DNA of 64,000 bases from Lineus longissimus. Its lineage: Eukaryota > Nemertea > Pilidiophora > Heteronemertea > Lineidae. A program made the position numbers and the translations under genes. The notes beneath the pieces were generated by a model. It was not told where the DNA came from and made no database searches. It saw nothing but the letters and a program-made list of their open reading frames with translations. Of the stretch, positions 12,301 through 24,000 are shown piece after piece; positions within the stretch are counted from its first letter, which is position 1; every line of letters begins with the position of its first letter. The DNA is taken from NCBI RefSeq assembly GCF_910592395.1, contig NC_088324.1, forward strand, positions 13,790,953-13,854,952. Reading direction: 5' to 3'.

Positions 12301-13624
12301 ATCAGCTTAACTTGGCTTTAACATCATCCATTGTTTCCTTTACAGTCTGACAGCCCCATCACTGTAACGGTAGGATACTTTGACGCGAACGATATGGGAG
12401 GTTGGCAAACATCAGTGGCAGCGGAACTCAAAGTTTACACTAATTTTAGCATCGCACATCCGAGGGTAAACGATGTCGCGTTGATTAGGCTTCGTGACGA
12501 TGTCCAGCTAAACTCATATGTTCGAATACTCTGCCTTCCAGGTGAGTGGCCAAGACATAACTGTCTGCTTCGTTACTTCATCAGCCTGTGGAAACGGCAA
12601 GCGATCTCTTTGAAAACCTCTCACCCCTCCATAAATCTCCTACTTCTCCGAGAACGTCGATTTCTGAACATAAAAGCTGTGAAAATATTTGTTTTTATAT
12701 AAAAAACCAAAACAAATTGTAATCTGTCCAAAAAATATGGAATTTTTTTTCCTGAATTTTACGCGAATTGCGATAAAGATAAGGCGCGGACATTTTGCAG
12801 TTTGCATGTACAATAATCTTTGTCTTCAAAAGGTCCTTGACATTTTATTTTCAGGTCCCGCCGACAGTATCCTCTTCCATAAAGTCAGGACAAGGTGGCT
12901 GGTTGGCTGGAATTCGAGCAACGCGAAACCACTGATGACAATGACGGCAAAGCCGTGGGAGCGCACCATGAAGCTGCACGGAAAGCGTGATTGCAGCCGG
13001 GCGCATTCGTATACAGCTTCGCAGTCATATCTTCAGTGTATGGGGGACAGGTATGGTTGCTTGCTTTTCATGTTCGACTTAGGGGTTGCTTTAAGGAGGA
13101 GGTGGGCGGTATAGGCAGGTGCTAGGTGGTCAAATTGGTAGCCTTTATGTTTCTAGTCATCCAGGCCTACCTCGGATACCTCTTGCTTATACTGAATTGA
13201 AATAGAAAAATGGAGACGCAAATCCGATGGTTAAGCTACACTCATCAATATAGGTTTTTGAGCGTCTGAAAAACCTTTATAGTGTTTTTTCAGCCAGCAA
13301 AATAAGCACCCGCTGGATGTTTATCAGAGAAACGACAAACTCCTAAAGGTCGAGTTTGAGATTGAGATTTGCCAAGATGCATCCGTGAATGAACAGCATT
13401 CATCTTATACTTATTCAATTTCCAGGTACCAGAAACGCGGCTATTGCGCCGGCGACAAGGGTTCTCCGATCGTGGTTCCAGCTCAAGACATTGACGGGAA
13501 GCCGATCTACAAGGTGGTTGCCTTGGTCGAGGACGGCAGCGAGTGCATGCGGCCGGGCAAGTTAACGGTGGTCACCCAATTGACGTCGCGTTTCATAAGT
13601 TGGATCAAAGGGAACATCAACTGA
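6301..13624 (+). CDS. CFB: Complement factor B/C2-like protein with degenerate protease triad
   Basis: Exons 6301-6385, 6778-6993, 7239-7439, 7920-8099, 8418-8507, 8819-8962, 9696-9991, 10541-10703, 11242-11394, 11648-11730, 12001-12144, 12346-12541, 12855-13050 and 13294-13624 sum to 2478 bases (825 residues). The start ATG opens a clear signal peptide (MIGYCLLLVVGFLTSHTRA). Three CCP modules follow, at about 31-98, 101-167 and 168-227, one per exon. A basic linker NRGR near 257-259 could be the activation site. The vWA domain (264-500) has an intact MIDAS: D275-x-S277-x-S279, T410 and D437. The trypsin-like domain (538-825) keeps the Asp in NDVALIRL (D628). The usual His is Ser570 (LTTASC) and the usual Ser is Lys771 (CAGDKGSP). 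Factor B binds C3b and forms the alternative-pathway convertase. This protein should still bind a C3b-like partner through Mg2+, but proteolysis is doubtful. Vertebrate factor B is about 760 residues with the same domain order. Confidence 0.9.
7543..7590 (+). pseudogene. Relic copy of the end of the CCP3 exon
   Basis: The stretch around GGCTAAGTTGGCCTGGTTAACG and TTTTGCGAAAGTAACTCAAAG closely matches the 3' end and donor of the CCP3 exon at 8063-8110 (GCTAAGTTGGTCTGGTTATAACG, then TTTTGCGAAAGTAAGTCAAAG). In the relic the donor reads GTAACT. It is best explained as a decayed tandem duplication of a sushi-module exon within the intron. Confidence 0.6.
10122..10162. repeat. Short perfect hairpin inside a factor B intron
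   Basis: CCAGAGTCTTT and AAAGACTCTGG form an 11-bp perfect inverted repeat around a 7-base spacer at 10128-10156. Imperfect flanking complementarity extends it a few bases on each side. It may be the tip of a small palindromic transposon; function unknown. Confidence 0.5.
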
Positions 13625-14346
13625 AATGCCGTTGTTGGGATCCAGAATCCAAGGCCAAGAGAAGTCGATCCCATTGTATAAATTTTAGGACAGCTGCAGG
13701 GGTCGGTTGGCTTGCTTAACATTCATATGTCTAAGCCTTGTGGGGTGGAAGTCTCCAGACAGCTTTAGAGACACTATTTCTGAATAATGATTACGTTCTC
13801 GCGATCTGAAACAAACTTTCCATCCCATTTGTTGTATTTTGCTTGTCGTAAGTTTGAGAGGAAGTTTCATGCACAGCGCAGTGCGACCATCGAAAAACCG
13901 TCTTCGGGATCGCATTCTCCATGCCTCGGCAGCGTATGCTTACAAACCTCCGCCTGGTGACCAGGGCGGCGTGATTATTGAGTCCGCATCAGATTCCAAG
14001 AAAACTGAGATGGAAATTGGCGCTCAAACTTTTGACAATGACATGAAAGATACTGATCTTGTGAATAATTCTAATGAAATGGCCAGGGCCATTGTGCTCA
14101 CCTCATGTGGAGGAAAGATGGATTGGGGGTCACATGACTTAATTAGCATAACCACGGCCCAGTGCATTTTGAATCAGTGCACAGTCTGTCTTTGGGCTGA
14201 GGTGTTTGGAAAAAACTGTCTCTCATTTGGTGTTCGTCTTGGTGTTAGCTGCTCCAAGTTGGGTGAAGTACAACTTCTTTTCTACTTTCCAAATCAGAAT
14301 TAGTATCCCGTGTTATCGTATTACATGTACATGTAGTTGTAATAAA
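13625..14346 (+). other. Factor B-like 3' UTR with open frame and AATAAA
   Basis: The only clear poly(A) signal after the factor B stop is AATAAA at 14341-14346, so this stretch is most simply the 3' UTR. It contains a 154-codon open frame (13839-14303) beginning MLVVSLRGSF. That frame has no recognisable domain and is not needed by any splice model. An unknown small gene cannot be excluded. Confidence 0.4.
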
Positions 14347-14400
14347 ACTATGTTTTTAGTCACTCAATACTGCATTCCTCTGTCTATATCCCTGGTTATA

Positions 14401-14457
14401 CTCCGGACGCAGTGGACCGGCCGCGTCCTTCACCATAAGGAGATCCAATTAGGATGA
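14401..14457 (+). repeat. 'GACGCAGTGGACCGGC' dispersed repeat, copy 1
   Basis: This is the first of three related segments within 800 bases. It has the core GACGCAGTGGACCGGCC, then CATAAGGAGATCCAAT. The related copies are at 14930-14972 and 15153-15211. Before each copy stands a similar AGTCACTC-like lead. The family is not recognised. Confidence 0.55.
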
Positions 14458-14587
14458 TGCACTGGCAATGGACTGCCCCGGGAGTCTACCTGCATGGTTG
14501 GTTAGAGCCGCGAAACAATTCTGTGACACACCACGAGCACTTCCGAAAGTTTCCGTCTGAGGGAAAAAAATCACGCTTGTCTTCAGA

Positions 14588-14717
14588 GACAATGGGTGGT
14601 ATGAATAAAGACTAGGGAATGCTTTTACTTAAAACTTCACGTACATTTACACTAGGCATTTCTGTACAAAATAGAAGTAAAAGCATTTACTAGTGTTTAT
14701 TCATATCACCCATTGTC
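14588..14717. mobile_element. Small palindromic MITE (family A, copy 1)
   Basis: The ends GACAATGGGTGGTATGAATAAA and TTTATTCATATCACCCATTGTC are near-perfect inverted repeats. The internal halves AATGCTTTTACTT and AAGTAAAAGCATT are also complementary. The 130-bp element has no coding capacity, as expected for a non-autonomous foldback or MITE element. A second copy lies at 30333-30459 with the same centre (TGTACATTTACACT, CTTTCTGTACAAAAT). No clear target-site duplication is readable. Confidence 0.75.
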
Positions 14718-14929
14718 ACAACAATGCATATACCTAAAACGCTTTGTTCACTATGATGAAAGATATGCAGTTTGTTGCACTAAAATTCGCCGATGGAAGG
14801 TGAGACATAGCGACTTTCTACAAATCTCAAGAATTTCAAATTACAATATCACAAGATCAGTGACCGTTGCGGAAACTCAGTATTGTCACTCCCATTGTGT
14901 ACACTCAGTGACTCACCATGCTTTACACT

Positions 14930-14972
14930 CCTGACGCAGTGGACCGGCATCGTCCCACACCCTTATCCTGAA
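14930..14972 (+). repeat. 'GACGCAGTGGACCGGC' dispersed repeat, copy 2
   Basis: The core TGACGCAGTGGACCGGCATCG matches copy 1 at 14401 for about 20 bases and then diverges (CCCACACCCTTATCC in place of TTCACCATAAGGAG). Confidence 0.5.
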
Positions 14973-15152
14973 ACAGTATGAATAGAATGACGAAGTAGAC
15001 TGACTCGGGAGTCTAACCATACCCCACCCGGCTCCCGTCAACGTATGACTGATGGGGTATGTGACAATGCACTCTATACAAGAACTTGGCAGTGGTTAAG
15101 ACTGAGACATAGTCACAACCATGTTTACAGTCACTTCGTCAAATCAGTACAA

Positions 15153-15211
15153 CTCATCGGACGCATTGGATCGGCCTCGTTCTGTTGCCATAAGGAGACC
15201 CAATAGCATTC
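15153..15211 (+). repeat. 'GACGCAGTGGACCGGC' dispersed repeat, copy 3
   Basis: CGGACGCATTGGATCGGCC followed by CCATAAGGAGACCCAAT resembles copy 1 at 14401 over about 55 bases, with scattered substitutions. Confidence 0.5.
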
Positions 15212-15616
15212 CGCGAAGTTACTATTTATAGCTCACAAGGTCATTTGAATAAGATATTCATGACGTTTTAGTCACGTGACAGTCGGACATCGACACTATT
15301 TCTACGCATTTGAGCTTATTTCAAAGTCAATTATCTTTGACCCTGCATTGTTTTTAGCATGAATGATACCAAAGAGTCAGAGAGAGAAATATTCAGAACA
15401 ATTATGTAGTATTTCCAACACTCGGACATGTGCCAGATTGAATCTAACTGCCCTAGTTAGAAAGCCTGAATCCATTACGAAACCGCATGTTTGTCCGACA
15501 TTGCCTTTAATTCAGCGATGGGGAAATAGAGGGCAGGAGCTGCAGTGACGTCATCTTCGCGGAATGCTATTAGGATGACTCATCTGCCACCCCTACCCTT
15601 ACCGTAGATCTCAGAT

Positions 15617-15718
15617 TTACCATGCTCACCATGGTAAATACTTCTCACCGTCCCAATTCACCATGGTGAAGTGCTGTCAGTTGACCATGGTGAATTGTGG
15701 ATTTACCATGGTGAAATT
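15617..15718. repeat. Cluster of ACCATGGT palindromes
   Basis: Several ACCATGGT-type words occur in about 100 bases. They include the longer palindrome TTCACCATGGTGAA, and TTTACCATGGTGAA close by. Spacing is irregular (roughly 20-35 bases). It could be a decayed short tandem repeat or a cluster of palindromic binding sites. It lies about 2.3 kb upstream of the TSC1 start. Confidence 0.5.
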
Positions 15719-17970
15719 GAGACACGTATAAGGGTATAACCAGACTCAAAATGGTTATTGTTTGACTTAGGTCTCGTTAGGGAGTTTTTCCCAAAAGCAC
15801 ACGATGATGACGTGCCCCATTAACAGGACGTAACATCTATTTTAAAATGCGTTTCGAAAGTGAATGCATGAGGACAACCCATTTGTGTCGTATATCACTG
15901 GAAACGCCCGATTCCCCTGATTCTAATGAGATCTTAGCCAGCTGGTTATTGTTTTTTTCCCTCTGCCAGCTGGTTACTGTTTCGCATGCGCAGAACTGTC
16001 CGGAAAATGGCTGTCAGAAGTCGTGATATGGAACTTTTCACCTAAATATATGACTCAATCGAGAGTTTCGGCTTTCTGATACATCTTATTTCGGTAAACT
16101 TTAATATTCTATTACTTTATCTTCCAATTTAGTTATCTAATGTACCATTCCTACTTGCTTTTCACACTTTATTTCCTCTTTTAAGTTCCGAAGTGAATAA
16201 GTTTCTGTGCTTTACCTGCCGATGCACTGTCTCTCGCATGCATGCAGTGCACAGCCAGCCAGACACTCGGTCCTTCGATCAGGCTCACAGTGTGAGTCAC
16301 ACTGTCTTATGTCATCTAGTAATGAATACTACACCAGTAAAAGTAGTACACCATGACCATGTTCACTGACAGTAACACTGGCGACTGTGACTGTGACTAC
16401 ACTCACTAATACTACTGCTACTGACTTAGTCATTAGTGTAGCGGACTGGGCTCACTGGCCTGGCCTGCCGCCGCCTAGGCCTGGGGATGGGCCAGGGCTG
16501 GGCTAGCCGAATGTGTTGCTAGTGCACTGACACTGACACTGTGGCCAGTGCCATTCCTTGATCATAGAGAGGCCACAGGCGGCAGCACTTAATATATTCC
16601 CAGCTAGCTGGACAATTGGCGTATTGTCGCGTATTCTCGTTGTTATCATTCCCCCTGATATATCGGGTCAAAATCGACTTGTTGTGGTGAACTCTGAGAA
16701 GGAGTAAGTTGTGGTTATAGACAAGGTCTTGCCTGGTCATGGACAGCTACAGACTCTGTCTACAATGTACCTGCACTCAACTCTCATGTGAAACAGAAAA
16801 AAAGAGGGTCCGCCTCTTTTATTCAGTTGTTAGGGCTTGGTCCTGCCCTCATCCATGTATGTCTGGTGAACGGATCACCAGACAGAACCACTAGACCATA
16901 ATGGTCAGTGGAGAACACGCGGTCTTAACTTTTAAAATAGAATTTAAAATCTGGTGGCCATGGCCGTTGGATTGTAGGCAACAAGGACAAATCTTCCTAG
17001 CAATAGCATGAACAGTATCAAGGCGTCCACCCTCTGGTATAATGTTCACATCCCCTGAATGTAATGGAACTTTTCTGGAACTAGGCTGGAAGTTTAAGTT
17101 CCAGAACTAAATGTCTAGTGTATAACTCGTAAATACTCCACTCAAGGGTCTAATATCTCAGTCAGGTCCTTGACCTACATGTGTCAATTACTCAATAGGT
17201 AGTGCTAATGGCTTAAAAATATTTGTCTGTCTATTCTTTTTCTGAGTTTTACCTGTTTGTTGGCCCGATTCTTGGTGAACTTGGATGCAGGACAGGTTGC
17301 GAAATTCATGATCACAGAGTTTATCGGTAAAAGTGATTTATCATTTGTATTGATAAACTCTAGTCTACATCCTGTTTGTTTGTTTGACCTTGTGCTCAAA
17401 GTGTCAAAATCAGGACTTGCACTTCGAACATTTTGACTCAGTTGAGAAAGTATTGTTATGACCCATTTTCAGCCAGTTTTTTTCTCTAGTTCCCTGTAAA
17501 TCAATTTAAAATATATAGTGAAATGAGGTTCGTAAAAAATCACCCTTGACCAACACGTATCCTAATCATATTAATCTTGACCCCAGAGGTCTCGAGATAG
17601 TGGGTGTGTGGAAGTATTTTCCGCCCCTGAAGAACTAACAGAATACTGCCATGGATTTACTAACTTTAAAATTAATGTATGTATTACTAAGTTTTTGCAG
17701 TATTTAATGAAAACAATGCATTTTCAGTTTATTTTGGAAGTAAGTTAGTTTTCAAGGTGGTGAGCAGTTTAGTTACAACCCCAGTACATAGCCTTTGTGT
17801 GCGGCTGGCTGTTTTCTACTTTGTATTTGTAAGCATTATCAATATCATCACTGTATCACAGCTTTTATTCATTTCAAATAATGGTACCATTTTACTTGAT
17901 TTTACTTCATCATTCATGGTAGAGAAAAAAATGAAATCTAACTTCTAAGTAAAACTCTCTTTCTTTTCAG
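15719..17970. other. Intergenic and TSC1 upstream region; no gene seen
   Basis: A G/C-rich, GCC-rich patch at 16440-16510 stands out against the A/T-rich surroundings and is a candidate promoter or untranslated first-exon region of TSC1. The TSC1 start exon begins after a splice acceptor (TTCTTTTCAG, ending 17970), so at least one untranslated exon must lie upstream. I could not place it. Confidence 0.4.
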
Positions 17971-17978
17971 CTTTCATC

Positions 17979-17999
17979 ATGAAAGACACCTATGAATGA
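17979..17999 (+). promoter_or_regulatory. Six-codon upstream ORF just before the TSC1 start
   Basis: In the TSC1 start exon an upstream ATG opens ATGAAAGACACCTATGAATGA, ending only six bases before the main ATG at 18006. Such a short, close upstream frame would be expected to lower initiation at the main start. The effect is inferred. Confidence 0.55.
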
Positions 18000-18005
18000 A
18001 ACACA

Positions 18006-21000
18006 ATGAGCCTCCAACAACAGCAAGTCGATGCCAGTGAACTTTTCAATCTCCTTGAGTCTAAGGAGCTCAAAGTTGTTGAGGATATAAAGGCTCTCAT
18101 TCATGAGAATCTAAACTCAGGTGAGGGACCAACACTAAATACGGTGATGCCCAAAGATAAAAATTTGAATTTCTCACGATTTTTGCTTGTTATGCAGCAG
18201 GGTACCATGATTTCATCATGTTTGCGCCAAACATTGCTCTTTCAGGCCATAAACCAATCGCTAGTCTTCTTTGGCTTCATTTGGAGAACTTTGATGTTGG
18301 ATGGAGAAAAGGTCTATAGGAGCATATTTGGCCATTTTTACCCCAAAAAATACTTCAGGAGGATTGAACCCCCCCCCCCACATTTTTCTGTGATTTTCAC
18401 CCCCTCCAAATTTTGGTGTGTATATTTAATCTAATCGAGAGCCCTGGTGTCTTGCTCTACATGTAGGCATAGCCCTGTCATGCAAATCCATCTGCCTGAT
18501 CTCACCTTCACAGAAAACTGAACTCTCAACCTTATCTCTAAAATAACTGTCTGTGTTGACTTTTCTGTCTGAGCCGGTGTCCCCTAATGAAATAAGTAAA
18601 TGACCCAGTTTATCATGGCTAAATGTCCGGTATTCTGATAGGCTGAGTTTTAACTTTGGTTTTTTTGAAACGCTTTGTTTTTAGAATGACATAAGTTGAT
18701 AAGACATATATTTTCATGATACTAACACTATGAGTTGACTAACAGTAACAGTGCCAGAAAATGTCTGAGCTGTGCAAACTACTGTCTGAAACTAATCTAC
18801 AAAGCTCTGTTTGTGTAACCAGGTCAACATTGTTTTGATCAGTGATAATTTCCAGAGTACCCCAGGCGCTGGTTTCAATTATGGAAAAACAGCTGCATTA
18901 TAAAATCGTATTCATTCAATATAGGATTTCAGAATCCTAAATTTGACTTTACATGTAGTTAGTGTCATGCACATTATTACAATTACTGCGATTCCAAATT
19001 ACAGTGAATATACATAATTTTCTAGGTTAATTTGACAAATGTAGAAGATATAGAATTGCATGGGCTAAGGCCTACAGTTTATCAGCATTTTTGTTAGCAT
19101 AAAATGGCCTTTTAACTATTTAAGCGCTGATGACTGTGGCAAAGTGCTTTAAAAAATCAAACTCTATCCCGAAAGTTTAAAACTTTTAAAACTCATGAGT
19201 ATTTTTGAGATTATTGACTCTATTTCAGCGAGGTAAAACATAACTTTTAGACTTTCTCCACATGATCACTATCTCATTTTCCCTTGAAGCACGAGAAGCA
19301 TGGCTATTGAATGGTTTGGTGGAGTATTATATGGTGACACAGTCCGATAACAGCCTGGAGATTTTGGCAGGACTTCGGGAACCACATGACAAGGTTTGTC
19401 AAAAACTTCAAAATGTTATACTCTCGCAACAGTCGCGTAACTACGTTATTCCATGACTCTCGACACAGGCCACTATTTTGGACCTGCTACTCCATGATTC
19501 ACTGGTGGATGAAGGTACCAGCATCATAGTGATGGATCAGCCCTGTTCTAGCCAATACTCGGGAGATCAGCAGAAGTGTGATACTAATGGTGTCAAGCAG
19601 GGGCATTATCCTCCTTGCCAGGCAAATCTCATGCCAGGTACAGTGAATACCACTGACGTTGGAGTCAAGACTCTGCTACAGACTTAGCTTAATCAGCTAA
19701 GTATACATTTGTATAGCTGTTCTGACCAGGACTGTACTGTATAACATAGTGTTGAATTAATTTGTCTTTTCCTCATTTCAGCATCTTTTTGACAAGCTGA
19801 ATGATTATATGAAAGGACCAACGCGGGTCTCAACTCTAACTGCCATTGGCTTCATCGTCCGCAAGCAGCCCTCGTGGCTTCATAAGATCGTCAATCACCA
19901 TCTATTTACCACGATCATCAAATGTTTGAAAGTAAGTAACTAAGTTACTGTGAAGTTCTTTTACACACGTGTATTAGGCTCTTCTTCACATGTACATGTG
20001 TAGGGTTCTTCGACGCACATGTGTACTTGGCTATGAGGCTCTTCAACACATGTCCTTGTCTGTTAGGCTAATGACTATGTGGGTCTTCTGCACACATGTT
20101 CTCGGCTATGAGGCTCGTCAGTACGTGCAGTGAGCTGTTCTACGTATGTATCTATTCTTTGAACAATCTCCGTTTTTTCCCAGACGGACACAGACGTGCC
20201 AATCCTGATGAGTGCCTGTCTAATCATCACCACACTCTTGCCAGTCATACCCGTATCAATCGGCAGTCATCTTCAAGACATCTTTATTGTCTTCACAAGA
20301 CTTGCTGCATTCAGTCTAAAGAAACCAGGTAAGGGAATAGAAAGGGAACCTTGCTGTCCTGCAGTCCTAGTGTCATCTCATAGTCTGTCAGTGCTTCATT
20401 ACAATATGCTATGTCTGCATGCCCAGACATTCCTGAGCAGCGAAGTGGGGATTTAAATCAAACTAAACTGCTGTCACTGTCCAATTCCTGGCTGTTGACA
20501 ACACAATAAGGTACAAATATTGCGTCAGTTCTTTTGGATGAGACTTTGTACCTGAGTGTCTATGCCAGGGCAAGTAAGAGATCCCACACAGGGGGTCAAA
20601 AGTGTGGGCGACTTACAAATCTCTGGCAAAATCCTAAGATATGTTTATGTGGTGCTGTGATGATGATGATTATTATGAATATAATTCTATCTCTAGGGTT
20701 ACGATACTCTGATGAAGAACTTCCGAACGGTTAGTCAGTGTTTTCCCCCAAAGTGTAAAAATTTTGTTTCGGAAGAAAGTTTCAAATAGAAGTTTGAATT
20801 TGAGGCATTGCAACTTCAATGTACGTTTTAGTCTTTAGCCTTTAGCAACCACCAATGGCCAAAGACAATGATGGTTAAACATACATTTTCTGTTAATGTA
20901 GCAGTTCTGTCTTGCCAAATGCATGCTGCATGGTTTTTAATTCCCCATGTGCCTGACCAACAAATCAATGCCTATACTTTAGGAATAAGTTTGCCTTAAA

Positions 21001-24000
21001 AAAGACGTCTGCATGTATATTTGACCAGAGAGCTTAACCCCTGCAATTGACCCTCCACTCGCCAGTTTTGTCCATATGACCTAACACTGCCTACTTTCCA
21101 GTTCCAAAATGCTAGACCTTTTAGACTCCTGTGCGGAGTGAGTTACAAGTTTCTGACTGAACAAAATTACTCAAGCCAGCTGCTTGGAAAGGGTCAAACA
21201 CTGAAAAAAGCATCATTGCCACCCCTGCCTTTCAGATGACACCAAAGTTGGGTTGCATGACCTTGCCTGCTTCTTTAACTCCCTCTTATTCCCTCTACAC
21301 ATCATCTGATCTGATGCATTTGAGTCATGTGTGTTGTCTATAATGAAATATATGCAGTAGAATACTTGAACTTTCACTTACAAGCAGCCCTGTCCAAAAG
21401 ACAGCCTCTTAGAAGCTCTAAGAGGTCGTGAAAACCTGCCCAAATATGTTAAAGTTGAATATTATGTTGGTGCCTTATTACTAGGGTTACTAGTCATTGT
21501 CATTCAACTTGAACAAGGCTGTGTTTACATAGGATTCTCTGTGGCACTTCTGTACTCTATGTAAACCCCGCTTAAGGTGTACTCTATGTAAACCCCGCTT
21601 AAGGTGTTGCTTTAGAGAAATTTTTATGTGAAACCTCTTTCCGAAACCCTTATCAGTATGCACTTGTGGGTAAAACCACAGTCAATGCCGTTAAGATTTG
21701 GCGGAACGAACCAGTACAAACAGTGCTAGGCACCTTAGTCATTAGTGATGTTATATATTTGAACTTTTTTTCAGCGAATGTGCCGGATATTTTCCTGCTC
21801 CACCTACAAGTGGGAGTGTATGCCCTGTTCCACCGCCTCTATGGCATGTACCCATGTAACTTTCTTGCCTTCTTGCGGAGTTACTACAGTAAGAAGGACC
21901 ACACAGTTGCACAGGTCTTTGAGCAAAGAATCAAGGTAGGTTGTTACTGAAGGTTAAGGTATGCCCTTGTCTTGGTCGTCTACAAGCTGGCTTCATAGTC
22001 CTGGAGGAAGCCAGAAGTGCACAACGGCAAAGTTGACACAGTACTTGAACAGGTTTAAAAACAGAATTCACTGTAACCTCTTCCCTCGAGAATGAAATGG
22101 TCTCATTTTGTCAAAATGAGCGAAATTTTCATCATCAAAACATCAGATGGAAAAGCCATTTTCCAAAAAGTTCTAGAATTAGTTCAATTAGATATGATAT
22201 CTCAATTTTAGCCGATGTTGGAGAGAGTGCGCATGCATCCTCAGTTAGTGACGAGTTCAAAAGAGAAGGAGATGTCAACGTCACGATGGAAGTCGATGGA
22301 AATACATGACATCACGATCGAATGTGCCAAAATGTCCCTTGACATGATTGAGGGAACTGCTGAAGGTCATCGCCGCCCCCTGTTTGGAAAGAGAACGTCG
22401 ATTGATAGTATGTTTCTGATGGAGGCGCCAACTACCCCTCTAGGTACGGTACCGTATGAATGCCATGCCACATGGAAGTGACCACAAGTTATCCCAGGAA
22501 GGCCTGGATCAAGTTTTCAAAAAATGAGTACCCAGTTTGACTTCCTCTTCGAGTTTAGTAGCTTCGAGTGTACAAGCTCATCATGAATTGTTGTCCTCCT
22601 TTGAATTTCAGACACACAAACCCAGTCGTTCTTTTCACATCACCAGCCCTACCAAAGTGTACATGTAAGGGACCACGAGGCGAGTGACCAGTACTCATTA
22701 GTCAACCAGTTGAAATGTTCTAGCACTGATCTGTGGAGTCCGTCGTCAGTTTGTGGCATGATGACGCCACCTCTCTCACAGCAGGTTACGCCTTCACAGA
22801 GTGTGTCGGACCTGAATACGGCAAGCATCACTTCACATCAAGGTATGGTTTTGAGTAGACAGCATGAGGTGATCATCGTCACAATCATTGAAACATCTTG
22901 ATCGTTTTTGATCTTTGCCGAGGATCATCACCAAGAATATGTCAAAGTGACACATTTAGCCTTCTCATTATTAGCTGGACAGGTTGTCTTAAAGGTAATT
23001 TTGTGACAAATTGACCAATATTCTTAATGATGCTCATGCCTGTGAAAGCCCTGAGGTCCAAATTTGTGAAGCCTCTTGGGCCTTTTTACTAAAAAATCAG
23101 CCATAAGTCATGAGAGAGGTTTGACCTCTTTGACTGGTAATGAGGGCGACTTAGCATTGAGTTGTTAGTGTTATCGGAAAGAAACAAGACAAAATGGGAC
23201 GAAAATTTCAACTTTATTTTCAGGGTTACATGCTGAGACTCCAACCATTCCAACGCCAACCATGAGGCACAGTCCGCCGTACGAAGATAGTGGTAATTAC
23301 GTAAGTTCAAATTTATCCTCCTGTACTCGGATGATGAAAGTTCTGAAGAAAGTATTGGCAGGAACATAATCAAAAGAAACTACTTGAGGATATTTGCTGT
23401 GATAACGCAAAATGTTGATCTGTGTTGTCACGCCATGTTTGGCAGAAGATGGAACAAGATTTTTTTCAAAATTTCTAAAGGATTTTCATTGGTTTTTGTT
23501 TAGGGAAATGCCAAAGGTATTGTGGGAAAAAGACGAAGTGTACCAGTTGGACATCCTACTCCTCCTTGTAGCAATCAACAGTGTGCCATACACTCTCCAG
23601 GACTTGATGTATCGCCAATGAAGAGGGACTTCACATCAGAACCGCCTAACCAGGCGAAAAAAATGGTGGCAAAAAAGCTGCTACTGCCGTGTGATAAGGC
23701 ATTAGAAACAAGCAAAACGTTTGACCCTAGCACAGATGTGTCGTTGAAATTGAACCGTAGCATAAGCGAACACGGCTCTAAAAAGGAAATCTGTGATACT
23801 ACGAAGGCAGCAGAGAAAGAAATTATTGTAACTGATAGTGGGAAGTCTCCCACGCTCCATCCATCACATTCGATGCCCAATATTGTAGACCAGTCAGATT
23901 GTGACGTGAGCACAGCCTCGGAGGACTTTCAGACTGCATCCGAGCTGAGTTTGAATGGAGATCATTCTGTGCCCTTGGAAATGCTACCCAATTTGATCAA

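Noticed and set aside
13381-13427. A tiny intron in the last factor B exon ending at TTTCCAG|GTACC
   Set aside because: The candidate would be under 50 bases and removing it is not needed: the frame is open throughout and the domain aligns without it.
13839-14303. 154-codon frame after the factor B stop as an independent gene
   Set aside because: It has no domain and no splice partner, and the only clear poly(A) signal lies beyond it, so the 3' UTR is the simpler reading. Not fully excluded.
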